In this document: piece by piece, positions 25,329 through 33,956 of the stretch | How the letters are laid out: each line of letters opens with the position of its first letter | Position numbering within the stretch: the stretch's first letter is position 1 | DNA from: Spirobacillus cienkowskii | GTDB lineage: Bacteria; Bdellovibrionota_B; Oligoflexia; Silvanigrellales; Silvanigrellaceae | Direction of reading: 5' to 3' | NCBI RefSeq assembly: GCF_037081835.1 | Contig: NZ_CP146516.1 | Span: 643,501 to 707,500, forward strand | DNA length: 64,000 nucleotides | The notes under the pieces: model-generated | Database searches by the model: none | The model's input: only the letters and a program-made list of their open reading frames with translations | Told to the model about the DNA's origin: nothing | Position numbers and translations under genes: made by a program

Positions 25329-26939
25329 ATGTCAACAATACAAGTTTTTTGGAGTTATTTTAAAATGGGTGCTTGGGAATATGTTTTGATCATAGCTATT
25401 GGAGTGGCTGTGGCAGCTCTTGCGTTTTTAGCTGTGCATACGATGAATATGCGCGCGCTAGCTCAAGAATTAAAGATTAAACATGCAGAAGCTGAAAAAA
25501 GGCTTTCAGAAGCCAGGCAGCAAGCAGAAGAATTGGTTAAAAAGGCATTACGAGAGGCAAAGGAGGTTGCAATCAATGAAGGTCGGGACTTTGAACGCAT
25601 TCAGAGAGAAAAAAATTTAGAAATAAAAAAGATCGAAGCCCGAATTCAAAAGCGCGAAGAAACAATCGAAAAAAAAGCACAATCACTTGATGTAAAAGAA
25701 AAAGAGCTTAAACAAAAGCTTGAAAATCTTGAGCTAGAACAACACAAAGTCCAAAGTACTTTAAAAAAAGCAGAAGAAACCCTTGAAGAAAGTAAGTCTA
25801 AATTAGAAACAGTTGCAAGACTCTCGCAAGACGAAGCACGCGAGCAACTTAAAAAAGCAATTGAGGTTGAAGTGCGTAAAACAGCGAGTGCTGAAATTAG
25901 ACTTGCTGAAGATGAAGCACATAAGGTCGCCGAGGAGCGTGCACGCAATATTATTGCAACATCCATTCAACGTATCGCAAATGAGTTTGTGACTGATGCC
26001 ACTGTCTCGGTAATTAGCTTGCCTACAGATGATATGAAGGGGCGGATAATTGGTCGGGAAGGGCGCAATATTCGTACAATAGAACAAGCGACCGGAGTTG
26101 ATTTGATTATTGATGATACCCCAGAAGCAGTTATTATTTCGTGTTTCAATCCTGTTCGAAGAGAAATAGCCAAAACGGCAATAGAACGTTTGGTTGCAGA
26201 TGGTCGCATTCATCCTGCCCGTATTGAAGAAGTTGTGCAAAAAACTCGTGCAGAATTTGATCAAATGATCCGTGAAGCAGGAGAACGTTCTTCGTTTGAC
26301 TGCGGCATTACCGGATTGCATCCAGAGGTAATACAGGCATTAGGAAAGTTAAAGTACATGACAACGGGAGGGCAGTCGGTATTGCAGCATTCTATTGAGA
26401 CAGCGCAAATTGCCGGTATTCTTGCTTCTGAACTAGAGCTCAATGTGCGTATGGCTAAAAGGGCGGCTTTACTTCACGACATTGGCAAAAGTCTTGATGA
26501 AGAAACTGAAGGTCACCACGCTCATGTTGGCGCGATGTTTTTGCAAAAATATGGTGAAGCTCCAGAAGTTGTAGAGGCTGCTTTAAAACATCATCATGAA
26601 AATTTGCATGGTTCGAGCTTAATTACTGTTGTGGTTCAAACCGCCAACACATTAAGTAATTTTAGACCTGGTGCTCGTAAAGAATTTTTAGAAAAGGCAA
26701 TTGATAGACTTAAAGATATGGAAACAACCGTAGAAAAGTTTGATGGAGTCGAGCAAGCTTATGTTATTAAATCTGGTAGAGAGGTGAGAGCTATGGTATC
26801 ACCAACAGTTATGGATGACGAAGCGGTCACGCTTTTAGCAAAAACAGTTGCCAAAAAGCTTCGCGGGGATCTGCATCAATCGACTAATATTAAAGTTACT
26901 ATGGTACGAGAACAGAGAGCGACTTATCTTGCAAAATAA
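25329..26939 (+). CDS. rny: Ribonuclease Y
   Basis: Membrane-anchored endoribonuclease that starts mRNA decay. The 536-aa protein has an N-terminal membrane segment (VLIIAIGVAVAALAFLAV), a long charged coiled coil (about 45-200), a KH domain (MKGRIIGREGRNIRTIE) and an HD domain with HDIGKS and the HHHE segment. Length fits the family. The following ymdB-like gene overlaps or abuts its stop, the same partnership seen in Firmicutes. Confidence 0.96.
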   Translation: MSTIQVFWSYFKMGAWEYVLIIAIGVAVAALAFLAVHTMNMRALAQELKIKHAEAEKRLSEARQQAEELVKKALREAKEVAINEGRDFERIQREKNLEIKKIEARIQKREETIEKKAQSLDVKEKELKQKLENLELEQHKVQSTLKKAEETLEESKSKLETVARLSQDEAREQLKKAIEVEVRKTASAEIRLAEDEAHKVAEERARNIIATSIQRIANEFVTDATVSVISLPTDDMKGRIIGREGRNIRTIEQATGVDLIIDDTPEAVIISCFNPVRREIAKTAIERLVADGRIHPARIEEVVQKTRAEFDQMIREAGERSSFDCGITGLHPEVIQALGKLKYMTTGGQSVLQHSIETAQIAGILASELELNVRMAKRAALLHDIGKSLDEETEGHHAHVGAMFLQKYGEAPEVVEAALKHHHENLHGSSLITVVVQTANTLSNFRPGARKEFLEKAIDRLKDMETTVEKFDGVEQAYVIKSGREVRAMVSPTVMDDEAVTLLAKTVAKKLRGDLHQSTNIKVTMVREQRATYLAK

Positions 26940-27858
26940 AATTGCCTTTCAGTATTTTAAAGACGATCTTTTTTATTCCAACTTACAAAATCTTTTGAAG
27001 CCAAAACACCAAAGCATTAAAATTTTAATGATTGGTGATGTGTTAGGAAGAGGTGGAAGAAAAATTACCAAAACAATTTTGCCGCAACTTAAAAGAACTG
27101 CACAAATAGATTTTGTAACTATGAACGCAGAAAATTTAGCAGGTGGATTTGGAATTACATTAAAAATTTACGAAGAAATGAAGTTGGCAGGTGTTGATGT
27201 TTTTACAATGGGAAACCATTGGAAAGACAAAGCAGAAGTGCATGTTATTCGTAAAAATAATAATGATTTGGTTTTGCCGCAAAATTTAAATGGACTCAGC
27301 GATGTAGAAACTGTTCCCTCTTTTTATATTTCTGACCGTAATAAAAGTATTAGTGTTATTAATTTAATGGGCAATTTTGCTATGAAAGAAGAATACAAAG
27401 ATCCTTTTTTAATTTTGCAAAAAGAAAAAGAAAATTTTATTGATAAGGTAAAGTCGGGTTCGCATATTGTGATTGCAGATATTCATGCTGAAGCGAGTTC
27501 AGAAAAACAGGCTATTGCTTGGTATTATGATGGAATATTGGCTGCTCAAATAGGAACTCATACCCATACTCCCACATCTGATGAACGCTTAACCAATAAA
27601 GGAACGGCATTTATTACAGATGTTGGTATGACAGGAGCATACGATAGTGTTATTGGAATGAATAAGGAACGAGTCATTTCAAGATATATTAATCCTAGCT
27701 TACGTTTGCCTTACGAAGTTGCTGACAAAGAACTTTGGTTTTGTGCTTTTTTAGTAGAAGTTTGTCCATCATTAAACACGTCTATTGCATGCCATCGGTT
27801 ACAATGCCGAAACCTTGATGAGAAACACTGGATGGTGTCAAGTATTCTAAAAGTTTGA
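26929..27858 (+). CDS. YmdB-family metallophosphoesterase
   Basis: A TIGR00282-type calcineurin-like phosphoesterase (2',3'-cyclic nucleotide phosphodiesterase in Bacillus). The core begins IKILMIGDVLGRGGRK, then MNAENLAGG, FTMGNHWKDK, IADIHAEASSEKQ and GTHTHTPTSDE, which are the metal-binding motifs, and ends with DVGMTGAYDSVIG. The open frame extends upstream to 26848 inside rny, but an overlap of 90 bases is unlikely; TTG at 26929 (11-base overlap with rny) is chosen, and a still later start near the core is possible. The C-terminus carries an unusual cysteine-rich tail (SIACHRLQC). Confidence 0.88.
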   Translation: MQNKIAFQYFKDDLFYSNLQNLLKPKHQSIKILMIGDVLGRGGRKITKTILPQLKRTAQIDFVTMNAENLAGGFGITLKIYEEMKLAGVDVFTMGNHWKDKAEVHVIRKNNNDLVLPQNLNGLSDVETVPSFYISDRNKSISVINLMGNFAMKEEYKDPFLILQKEKENFIDKVKSGSHIVIADIHAEASSEKQAIAWYYDGILAAQIGTHTHTPTSDERLTNKGTAFITDVGMTGAYDSVIGMNKERVISRYINPSLRLPYEVADKELWFCAFLVEVCPSLNTSIACHRLQCRNLDEKHWMVSSILKV

Positions 27859-27903
27859 ATTTTTTTAATAAAACATGTTAATTAATTTTTAAAAAGTATA
27901 TGT

Positions 27904-27933
27904 ATCAAGAATCAGAATTTTCTATTTCTTGAT
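27904..27933 (+). other. Inverted repeat upstream of the SBP-like gene
   Basis: A perfect 8-bp inverted repeat (27904-27911/27926-27933) with a 14-base spacer, 24 bases before the start codon. It could be an operator or the end of the ymdB transcript; there is no T run. Confidence 0.35.
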
Positions 27934-27956
27934 GTGCTAGATATATTGGAGTTAAC

Positions 27957-29426
27957 ATGTTAGATAGCGAAACAATTGTATTTTATTGTGAAAGTAAAGT
28001 AGCTCCGCTTTGGAGTTATGCTGCTCCAGCTAACTGCAGAGGAAGTTTCAATCCAGCAGTTCTTGGTCTTTTATTTTACATTGATAAAAATGCAGAATTA
28101 AAACCATCAGCAATAGATAAATATAGTTGGGATTTTAAACATCAACATTATAAATTAATATTAAAAGATAACTTATATTTTCAGAACGGGAGAAAGGTAA
28201 CTGCAAAAGATTTTGAATTTAGCATTTTAAGATTTTTTTTTACTAAAGAAGCTAATATTGCTTCAACTTTTATGTCTAATCTTTTAGGAACAGAAAAAAT
28301 ACAGCGAGGCCAACCTTATCAATCGGGTGTTATTGAGGGTATACAAATATTAGACGATAAAACAATAATTTTAAAACCTGCTAAGTATAATCCAAACTTT
28401 CTTTATACTTTTGCACTGGCAGATTATGCGCTGGTTCCGCAAGAAGAATTACAAAATGATTTGTTAACATGGAAAACATGGCCAATTGGAAGCGGGCCTT
28501 ATAAAGTTAAAAGTTTTGATGCTAAAACAGGAATTTATCATTTAAAATTAGATAAAGAAAAAGAATATCCGAATGCTCCTAAAAAAATATTATTTGAAAG
28601 TAATTATATTTATGAACCAGATTTGACTTTAAAAGATAAAGAAGCCGCAGTGAGTAAAAAATATAAAAAAGAAACAATGTTTGCTTCGTTTTATATTAGG
28701 CTTTTAAATTTTAATTTTTCTTCTAGTTTAGGAAAAGATCTAGATTTTAGAAAAGCTGTTTCTTTTGCATTATCGCAATCTAAAATTTCTAAAGCAACAG
28801 TTCCTAAAACACAACCTTTATATGAAACTATTCCTATAGGTGGAATTGGGAGAATTAATGTAGGAGAACTGCATAATATAAATGAAGCTAAAAAATTATT
28901 TAAAAAAGTTTTAGGAGAAAATTATAATAATACAATATTTAAAGTTCCATATACTCCAGATATTTATTTAGGTGAGGAGTATTTAAATATAATAAAAGAT
29001 CAGTTAAGTTTGGCTGGATTTAAAGTAGAATTTGTTAAAACTACAAATTTGTGGAATCCATTTAATAATGAATTTAAAGATTCTCCAATGTATTTGTGTT
29101 CCCAAGGAGCAGATTTTATTGATCCGCTTGTTTCGTTTTCTAAGTACCGAAAAGGTGGTCCAGCTGCCGACAGATACCCCTCTGATCCTGAGTTAGGTGC
29201 TTTAATTGAAGAAACAAAAGATTCAAATAATAGAAATTTATTAAACGAAAGATTAAAGTTAATTTCAAATTATTTTCATGAATATAAAATAGTTATTCCA
29301 TTATTTAATGTGCCTACTACAGCATATTATAAAGCTAATAAAATAAAAAATGTTGGTGATCAATTTGGTGGTGCAACATTTTATTTATTTCATGTTGAAT
29401 TAAATAAAAAGCAAAAAATAAACTAG
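27957..29426 (+). CDS. Oligopeptide-binding-like protein (SBP family 5) without signal peptide
   Basis: 489 aa with the solute-binding family 5 pattern. LYFQNGRKVTAKDFEFSILRF matches the family's conserved N-terminal signature, and TWPIGSGPYKV, DFRKAVSFALSQ and a C-terminal PLFN segment are present. Family members are normally exported or lipidated, but this one starts MLDSETIVFYCE directly after a good GGAG and has no hydrophobic leader. No permease or ATPase genes are adjacent. It may be cytoplasmic, or have lost its leader. A hairpin (27904-27911/27926-27933) lies in its upstream region. Confidence 0.8.
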   Translation: MLDSETIVFYCESKVAPLWSYAAPANCRGSFNPAVLGLLFYIDKNAELKPSAIDKYSWDFKHQHYKLILKDNLYFQNGRKVTAKDFEFSILRFFFTKEANIASTFMSNLLGTEKIQRGQPYQSGVIEGIQILDDKTIILKPAKYNPNFLYTFALADYALVPQEELQNDLLTWKTWPIGSGPYKVKSFDAKTGIYHLKLDKEKEYPNAPKKILFESNYIYEPDLTLKDKEAAVSKKYKKETMFASFYIRLLNFNFSSSLGKDLDFRKAVSFALSQSKISKATVPKTQPLYETIPIGGIGRINVGELHNINEAKKLFKKVLGENYNNTIFKVPYTPDIYLGEEYLNIIKDQLSLAGFKVEFVKTTNLWNPFNNEFKDSPMYLCSQGADFIDPLVSFSKYRKGGPAADRYPSDPELGALIEETKDSNNRNLLNERLKLISNYFHEYKIVIPLFNVPTTAYYKANKIKNVGDQFGGATFYLFHVELNKKQKIN

Positions 29427-29451
29427 TAAAAATAGTATCAATTAAAATTTA

Positions 29452-30033
29452 TTATACAATTTTAGAAACAATTTTATCTGCTAGTTTTAAAAATGTTTCC
29501 ATAACACCTATTCCTTCTACTGCTACGGCCTTAATACAATCTTCTTCTGGTAAGTTAAAAGTTTCTTTAAGTGTTAAAAATGGCAGAGCATCGTATGAAT
29601 CAGAGTGATTAAATTGATAAACTGTAGAAATTTTATTTTCATCAATTTGCAGAGAATTCATTAAATTTTTTAGATTTTGAGATTGAGCATTGTATTTTTC
29701 TAAATAACGCATACGGCTATCAATAATATGTATTATTCCATCTACACCAAGCATGAGGTTAATATTAACACTTTGCCATAGCTGGTTTGAAGGCAATGTG
29801 TACAAATGCATTCGAGATTTTCTGTTTGCAATTGTTTTATAGCTTAAAGGTAAAAAATCAAAAAAATTGTTTCGAGGTAAATCTTTTAAAACTGAAAAAT
29901 TAGTTTTTTCTTTAGGCTTTTTATTTTTTTCTAAAAAGATAGATTGAAGATTTGTTGTTTTACCAGAGTTTTGGCATCCAATATACAATATTTTAAAATG
30001 AATATCACCTGTTGCTTCATTAATAAAAGCCAT
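29452..30033 (-). CDS. MglA-like small Ras-type GTPase
   Basis: A 193-aa protein with P-loop GCQNSGKTTN (residues 19-28), a KSRMHLYTLPSNQLW segment typical of MglA-type switch II regions, and DGIIHIIDS as the G3/G4 approach. The usual NKxD specificity motif appears as NHSD, a departure from the family. MglA proteins set cell polarity and drive gliding or pilus placement in predatory and gliding bacteria. No MglB (roadblock) gene is adjacent. It overlaps the manA stop by one base, at the end of a minus-strand operon. Confidence 0.75.
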   Translation of the reverse strand: MAFINEATGDIHFKILYIGCQNSGKTTNLQSIFLEKNKKPKEKTNFSVLKDLPRNNFFDFLPLSYKTIANRKSRMHLYTLPSNQLWQSVNINLMLGVDGIIHIIDSRMRYLEKYNAQSQNLKNLMNSLQIDENKISTVYQFNHSDSYDALPFLTLKETFNLPEEDCIKAVAVEGIGVMETFLKLADKIVSKIV

Positions 30034-31115
30034 TAAATAACCTCACTGTTTAATGAAAAAAAAGCGGCTTTAGGCAAATCAGAATTTTTACTTTTTAATG
30101 TTAAATGAATATTGTCTATGTTAGATACTATTAATCCGCTTTCTCCTCCTTTAAGTGTAGATGTTTTGTTATTGTGCTTCATGATAATTTCACCAGACCA
30201 TACAGTAATAATAGAAAAAGTATTTTTAAATAAAGGTTTATAACAAAAAGTGCCTATTTCATTAAAAACACTAATAGCAAAAGGATTATATGTGTCACCA
30301 TAAAATACTGTGTTTTCGGCCATATTTTTTATTAATAATTTTTCGAGATCTTTGCCTCTAGGCAAACTCCAATCAATCGAATTGATTGACTCTTTGACAT
30401 GAAGTTCTCTAGGCTTTCCAGTTTCGCTTTTTTGTCCATGTTTATTATAAAGCCTTTTCCAATCAGAAATTCTCCAGGTTTTTCCTGACTTTTGCGGTAA
30501 TACATACTGAGGTTCGGCAACAAAAACGCCTTTGCCAATTGCATGGACACAACCAGGAGGGACAGATATGTAATCAAAAACTTTGGGTTCGTATCGGTAT
30601 AAACATTTTTCTGGCTCGTCATTTAACAAAAATTCTGTAATTTCACTTTGTGTTAAATGCTCTTTAAAGCCTAAGTAAACAAAACCATCTTGTTCTATAT
30701 CTAAAACTAACCAGCTTTCGGGTTTACCGCACTCTTCTGGTTTTAAAGCTGGATTATTATTATTTGGATGAAGCTGCACAGACAAAAAATCTGAAGCATT
30801 TAACCATTTTAATAAAAGAGGACAATGTGCACCATATTTATTAAAAATAGATTCGCCGAGTATTTTTTGTGCGTTGTTATTTTTTAAAACTTCGATTAAA
30901 GTTTTATTGTTAAGTTCTTTATTATCAGAAATAATTTTTGAAGGATAATGAATATCTGTAGAAACTTCCCAGCTTTCACCAATTTTAGCTGGAATTTTAT
31001 TTAAAAAATGTGGAAAATATTTTTTTTTGATTTCTGCAATTTTGCTACCACCCCATGGAGTTTTATTTATTGGTACAAAATTAAAAGAATCTGTTTTTAA
31101 AAAAAAATAACTCAT
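30033..31115 (-). CDS. manA: Mannose-6-phosphate isomerase, class I
   Basis: Interconverts fructose 6-phosphate and mannose 6-phosphate, feeding mannose into surface sugars. The 360-aa cupin-type enzyme has LSVQLHPNN (zinc ligands), ECGKPESWLVLD, and PPGCVHAIGKGVFVAE. The C-terminal cupin half carries an IITVWSGEI strand. It overlaps the preceding J-domain gene by four bases (ATGA-type coupling). Confidence 0.9.
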   Translation of the reverse strand: MSYFFLKTDSFNFVPINKTPWGGSKIAEIKKKYFPHFLNKIPAKIGESWEVSTDIHYPSKIISDNKELNNKTLIEVLKNNNAQKILGESIFNKYGAHCPLLLKWLNASDFLSVQLHPNNNNPALKPEECGKPESWLVLDIEQDGFVYLGFKEHLTQSEITEFLLNDEPEKCLYRYEPKVFDYISVPPGCVHAIGKGVFVAEPQYVLPQKSGKTWRISDWKRLYNKHGQKSETGKPRELHVKESINSIDWSLPRGKDLEKLLIKNMAENTVFYGDTYNPFAISVFNEIGTFCYKPLFKNTFSIITVWSGEIIMKHNNKTSTLKGGESGLIVSNIDNIHLTLKSKNSDLPKAAFFSLNSEVI

Positions 31116-32038
31116 TTTGGAATAATCTCTTTTAAGTATTCGTAATGTTCTCGAGCCTCTCGAAATAGTTCTTGAGAACCACCAATATCTGGATGATGGT
31201 TTTTTGCCATTTCAAGAAAGCGTCGCCGCAATTCGTTGCCACCATCTTGTTTTATTTCCTCGAGCGAAGAAAAGCTATAGAATTTTAACATGTCTTTAAT
31301 TTTTTCAGTATCCCGTAGTTCTGGAGCGCTAAATTTAAAACTACTTTCAAAATAGTGAAAGAAATTATTGATCAATTGTTTGAGACTTTCTTCATCAAAT
31401 TGAGAAAAGTTGTTTGTGTTCGCATAAAATTGAGACATTTTTGTTTGAATAGAAGCTTCAATAGATATTGTTTCATGCCAAAACTTTTCGTGTTTATGTT
31501 GTTCACAAAAAACATCTGTGGTCACATTTTTACAATACGGTATGTGGTATGCGTCAAACGCTCTACACAATGAAACATCACGCATGGCAAAGTGACAACC
31601 AATTGCCGAAAATCCAAAAATCGGTAATTGCTTTGCTTCGCCCCAATAATTTGAGCCAAGCATGTTATGATTTAAACAATATTGCTCAAAAAACTCTTCA
31701 CCAAATACAACACAAAATTCATCTTTAGTTTGTTGAAATAAAGGACTATTTTTATGCTTGATGGAGGATAGATGAAACATACTATTTAAAAAAAGTATTT
31801 TGTGTCTTAATGCAAAAATAAACGCTAATAAATTTAAATTTCCTAATCCAAACATTTTTTTTGAAATTTCTGGAGGTAATATAAATTTTAAAATATCTGA
31901 ATCAGAAGTTTTTGCAACTTTTGCCTGGCGTAAAGCATAAGTCTCATGATAAAGATTAAAATCTTCAAATAAATTTTGATTTTTAAAAGAATCTATTAAT
32001 TTTTCAAACGATATTAACTTTAGCAAATGCTCAAGCAT
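31112..32038 (-). CDS. Protein with C-terminal J-domain
   Basis: 308 aa. The last 60 residues form a J-domain: LRRRFLEMAKNHHPDIGGSQELFREAREHYEYL contains the HPD tripeptide needed to stimulate DnaK. The N-terminal 230 residues are not recognised; they carry several Cys/His pairs (CRAFDAYHIPYC, FCEQHKHEKFWH) that might bind metal. It overlaps aroQ by eight bases and manA by four, so all three are translated together. Confidence 0.75.
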   Translation of the reverse strand: MLEHLLKLISFEKLIDSFKNQNLFEDFNLYHETYALRQAKVAKTSDSDILKFILPPEISKKMFGLGNLNLLAFIFALRHKILFLNSMFHLSSIKHKNSPLFQQTKDEFCVVFGEEFFEQYCLNHNMLGSNYWGEAKQLPIFGFSAIGCHFAMRDVSLCRAFDAYHIPYCKNVTTDVFCEQHKHEKFWHETISIEASIQTKMSQFYANTNNFSQFDEESLKQLINNFFHYFESSFKFSAPELRDTEKIKDMLKFYSFSSLEEIKQDGGNELRRRFLEMAKNHHPDIGGSQELFREAREHYEYLKEIIPK

Positions 32039-32519
32039 TTTTACCCATTTCTATGATTTTAAAAAGAGCGGCTTCATATCCATACGATCCTAATCCTGAA
32101 ATAACACCTGTTGCAATGGGGCTAATATAAGACTTATGACGGAATGTTTCGCGAGAAAAAATATTACTTAAGTGAACCTCAATGATAGGAACTTTAGTTT
32201 CATTAAATACTTCTAAGGCGTCTCGAATTGCAATGCTTGTATGTGTATATGCTGCAGGGTTTATAATAATACCAATTAAATTTCTTTTTAAGTTTTCTGA
32301 TTTTGAGTTGTCGCAATAACTTATATAAATTTCATTTAATATAGAAACAATTTCACCTTCACTATTTTTTTGTAAATGTATAATTTCTATGTCATTTTTT
32401 GTAGCAATAATTTTTAAATTATCTTCTATGTCGTTAAGAGTTTTATTTCCATAAATATTGTTTTGTCTTTTGCCAAGAATACCTATATTTGGTCCGTTAA
32501 TTATAAAAACTTTTTGCAT
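32031..32519 (-). CDS. aroQ: 3-dehydroquinate dehydratase, type II
   Basis: Third step of the shikimate pathway. The 162-aa protein has INGPNIGILGKR (loop with catalytic Tyr nearby), the SEGEIV segment (QSNxEGE motif in variant form), INPAAYTHTSIAIRDAL and EVHLSN, then a GLGSYGYEAAL tail. The family motif is slightly diverged at IGILG (usually LNLLG). It lies downstream of a 65-aa ORF in a minus-strand operon. Confidence 0.9.
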   Translation of the reverse strand: MQKVFIINGPNIGILGKRQNNIYGNKTLNDIEDNLKIIATKNDIEIIHLQKNSEGEIVSILNEIYISYCDNSKSENLKRNLIGIIINPAAYTHTSIAIRDALEVFNETKVPIIEVHLSNIFSRETFRHKSYISPIATGVISGLGSYGYEAALFKIIEMGKNA

Positions 32520-32534
32520 TAAAATTACCTGTAT

Positions 32535-32732
32535 TTAAGATATAAATTTTTTATTTTCTTTTATTTTTTGCTCAATTTTATCTAAAATTAAAGTTAATGT
32601 TTCTATTTTTTGAATTCTTGTGTTTTTATAATTACTAGAATTCTTCTCTGTACTTAAAAATTCTTTTAAAGAGTTGACTCTTTGAAAGAATTTAATTTTT
32701 TCGTAAACAGATGAGTGACTTTCTGTAGTCAT
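32535..32732 (-). CDS. Small coiled-coil-like protein, 65 aa
   Basis: A short, charged helical protein (SVYEKIKFFQRVNSLKEFL, ETLTLILDKIEQKIKENKK). AAAGGA precedes its ATG and it ends 15 bases before aroQ, so it is probably a real first gene of the operon. No function is recognised. Confidence 0.55.
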   Translation of the reverse strand: MTTESHSSVYEKIKFFQRVNSLKEFLSTEKNSSNYKNTRIQKIETLTLILDKIEQKIKENKKFIS

Positions 32733-32977
32733 AATATTTCCTTTGCGTTATTGTTACCATTTAGTAAGAATAACAAGAACTATCAAACTGTGTATACAAT
32801 GCGAAATTTGCCCGCTTTTCTTAAAGATGAAAAAAGTTAACTACAATTTAATCTGTTGACAAAATTGATTAATTAACATGGCAAATGGTTTACTTAAAAT
32901 TTAGCATTATCCTTATTATAGTTAACATTAACTATTGACAAATAATTAATCAATTTTTTTTAAATAAACTTTGTTAC
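32733..32977. other. Intergenic region between the aroQ operon and dut
   Basis: 245 A/T-rich bases, both neighbours on the minus strand. A TATAAT word on the minus strand near 32917 has TTGTCA 15 bases before it, a possible promoter for the aroQ operon but with short spacing. TTAACATTAACT-type near-repeats occur around 32920. Confidence 0.35.
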
Positions 32978-33433
32978 TTAATTTTTTCCGCTCGAACCAA
33001 AACCGCCCTCTCCGCGCTCAACATCTTTTATGCTAAGTCCTGGTAGTTGAATTGCTAAACTACAAATGCCTTGTGCAATGCGATCCCCAGCTTGAATATG
33101 AAAAGTACTTTTAGAGTGATTGATTAAGGTCACCATAATTTCGCCGCGGTAATCGGCGTCAATCGTGCTTGGAGAATTGAGTACTGTAATTCCATGCTTG
33201 AGTGCTAATCCGCTGCGTGGACGGATTTGAATTTCGGGTACAGCGTAAAATTTTTCGTTTCCAAATATAACTGTGTTTGTTGGTAAGGATTCGACAATGT
33301 ACAAACCTGTTTTAATCAATCGCCACTCTTGGGAGGGGATATCAATTGCTTCATTGGCACAGATATCAAATCCCGCTGATTGTTGCGTTGCATAAAAAAT
33401 GCTTCCTGTTCCTGTATGGCGTATTTTTAACAT
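32978..33433 (-). CDS. dut: dUTP diphosphatase
   Basis: Hydrolyses dUTP to dUMP, keeping uracil out of DNA. The 151-aa trimeric-type dUTPase has all motifs: SAGFDICA (1), IRPRSGLALKHG (2), TIDADYRGEI (3), GDRIAQ (4) and the C-terminal glycine-rich RGEGGFGSSG (5). Stands alone upstream of tRNA-Trp on the other strand. Confidence 0.96.
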   Translation of the reverse strand: MLKIRHTGTGSIFYATQQSAGFDICANEAIDIPSQEWRLIKTGLYIVESLPTNTVIFGNEKFYAVPEIQIRPRSGLALKHGITVLNSPSTIDADYRGEIMVTLINHSKSTFHIQAGDRIAQGICSLAIQLPGLSIKDVERGEGGFGSSGKN

Positions 33434-33491
33434 AATGCTGCTGCCTTTTTAGTTAGGTGGTGTAAAAATACAAATGTTTTGGATCAAAAAC

Positions 33492-33520
33492 TTGACCTTG
33501 CAGATTTCAACTGATAACGA
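33492..33520 (+). promoter_or_regulatory. Possible tRNA-Trp promoter
   Basis: TTGACC at 33492-33497 and TAACGA at 33515-33520 are 17 bases apart and end 13 bases before the tRNA. Confidence 0.4.
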
Positions 33521-33533
33521 AATTAACGTGTGT

Positions 33534-33609
33534 AGGTCAGTAGCTCCAATGGTAGAGCGGCTGATTCCAAATCAGCTTGTTGGGGGTTCGAGTCCCTCCT
33601 GGCCTGCCA
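33534..33609 (+). tRNA. tRNA-Trp (anticodon CCA)
   Basis: 76 nt with encoded CCA. The acceptor stem 33534-33540 pairs with 33599-33605 with one G-T pair. The anticodon loop is TTCCAAA (anticodon CCA), and the T arm contains GGTTCGAGTCC. Confidence 0.97.
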
Positions 33610-33671
33610 ATTCTTTCTTAATCTGTTTTTCATAAAAAGAAAATTTTATATTTTGTTCAAGCAAAGTTAAG

Positions 33672-33956
33672 TTAGAAGTTATCATCTTCGTCATCTTCAA
33701 TCGTTGTGTTATGTGGGTTTTCTAATGGTTTTCCCTTGTTTTCGAGTAGTTTCTTAATAACAGGGCCGCAACGGGTTGCATTGCACCCCCCTCGTCCGCT
33801 ACCTGTTTTTTGGTTTACCTGCTCAACGGTTTGTGCGCCATTTTCAATTGCCTCACAAATTCGACTTTGTTTAATACCTTTGCAAATACAGACAACCTTG
33901 AGTCGCGCTTTAATTTCTGCAAGAGTTAATTTTTTTTGGTTCATACAACTAATCAC
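33672..33956 (-). CDS. BFD-like [2Fe-2S]-binding protein
   Basis: 94 aa. The cysteine pattern CICKG (CxC) and then GGCNATRCGP (CxxxxC) is that of bacterioferritin-associated-ferredoxin-type domains. The C-terminus is acidic (IEDDEDDNF). The longest start is GTG 33956, whose GTGA overlaps the panB stop; ATG at 33944 is an alternative. Coupling to panB is likely, but no iron-storage gene is near, so its redox partner is unknown. Confidence 0.8.
   Translation of the reverse strand: MISCMNQKKLTLAEIKARLKVVCICKGIKQSRICEAIENGAQTVEQVNQKTGSGRGGCNATRCGPVIKKLLENKGKPLENPHNTTIEDDEDDNF

Noticed and set aside
25646-26443. Minus-strand frames of 60-172 aa across rny
   Set aside because: Antisense shadows of the coiled-coil and KH coding sequence.
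26848-26928. Extended N-terminus of the ymdB-like gene inside rny
   Set aside because: Would overlap rny by more than 90 bases and does not resemble the family's N-terminus.
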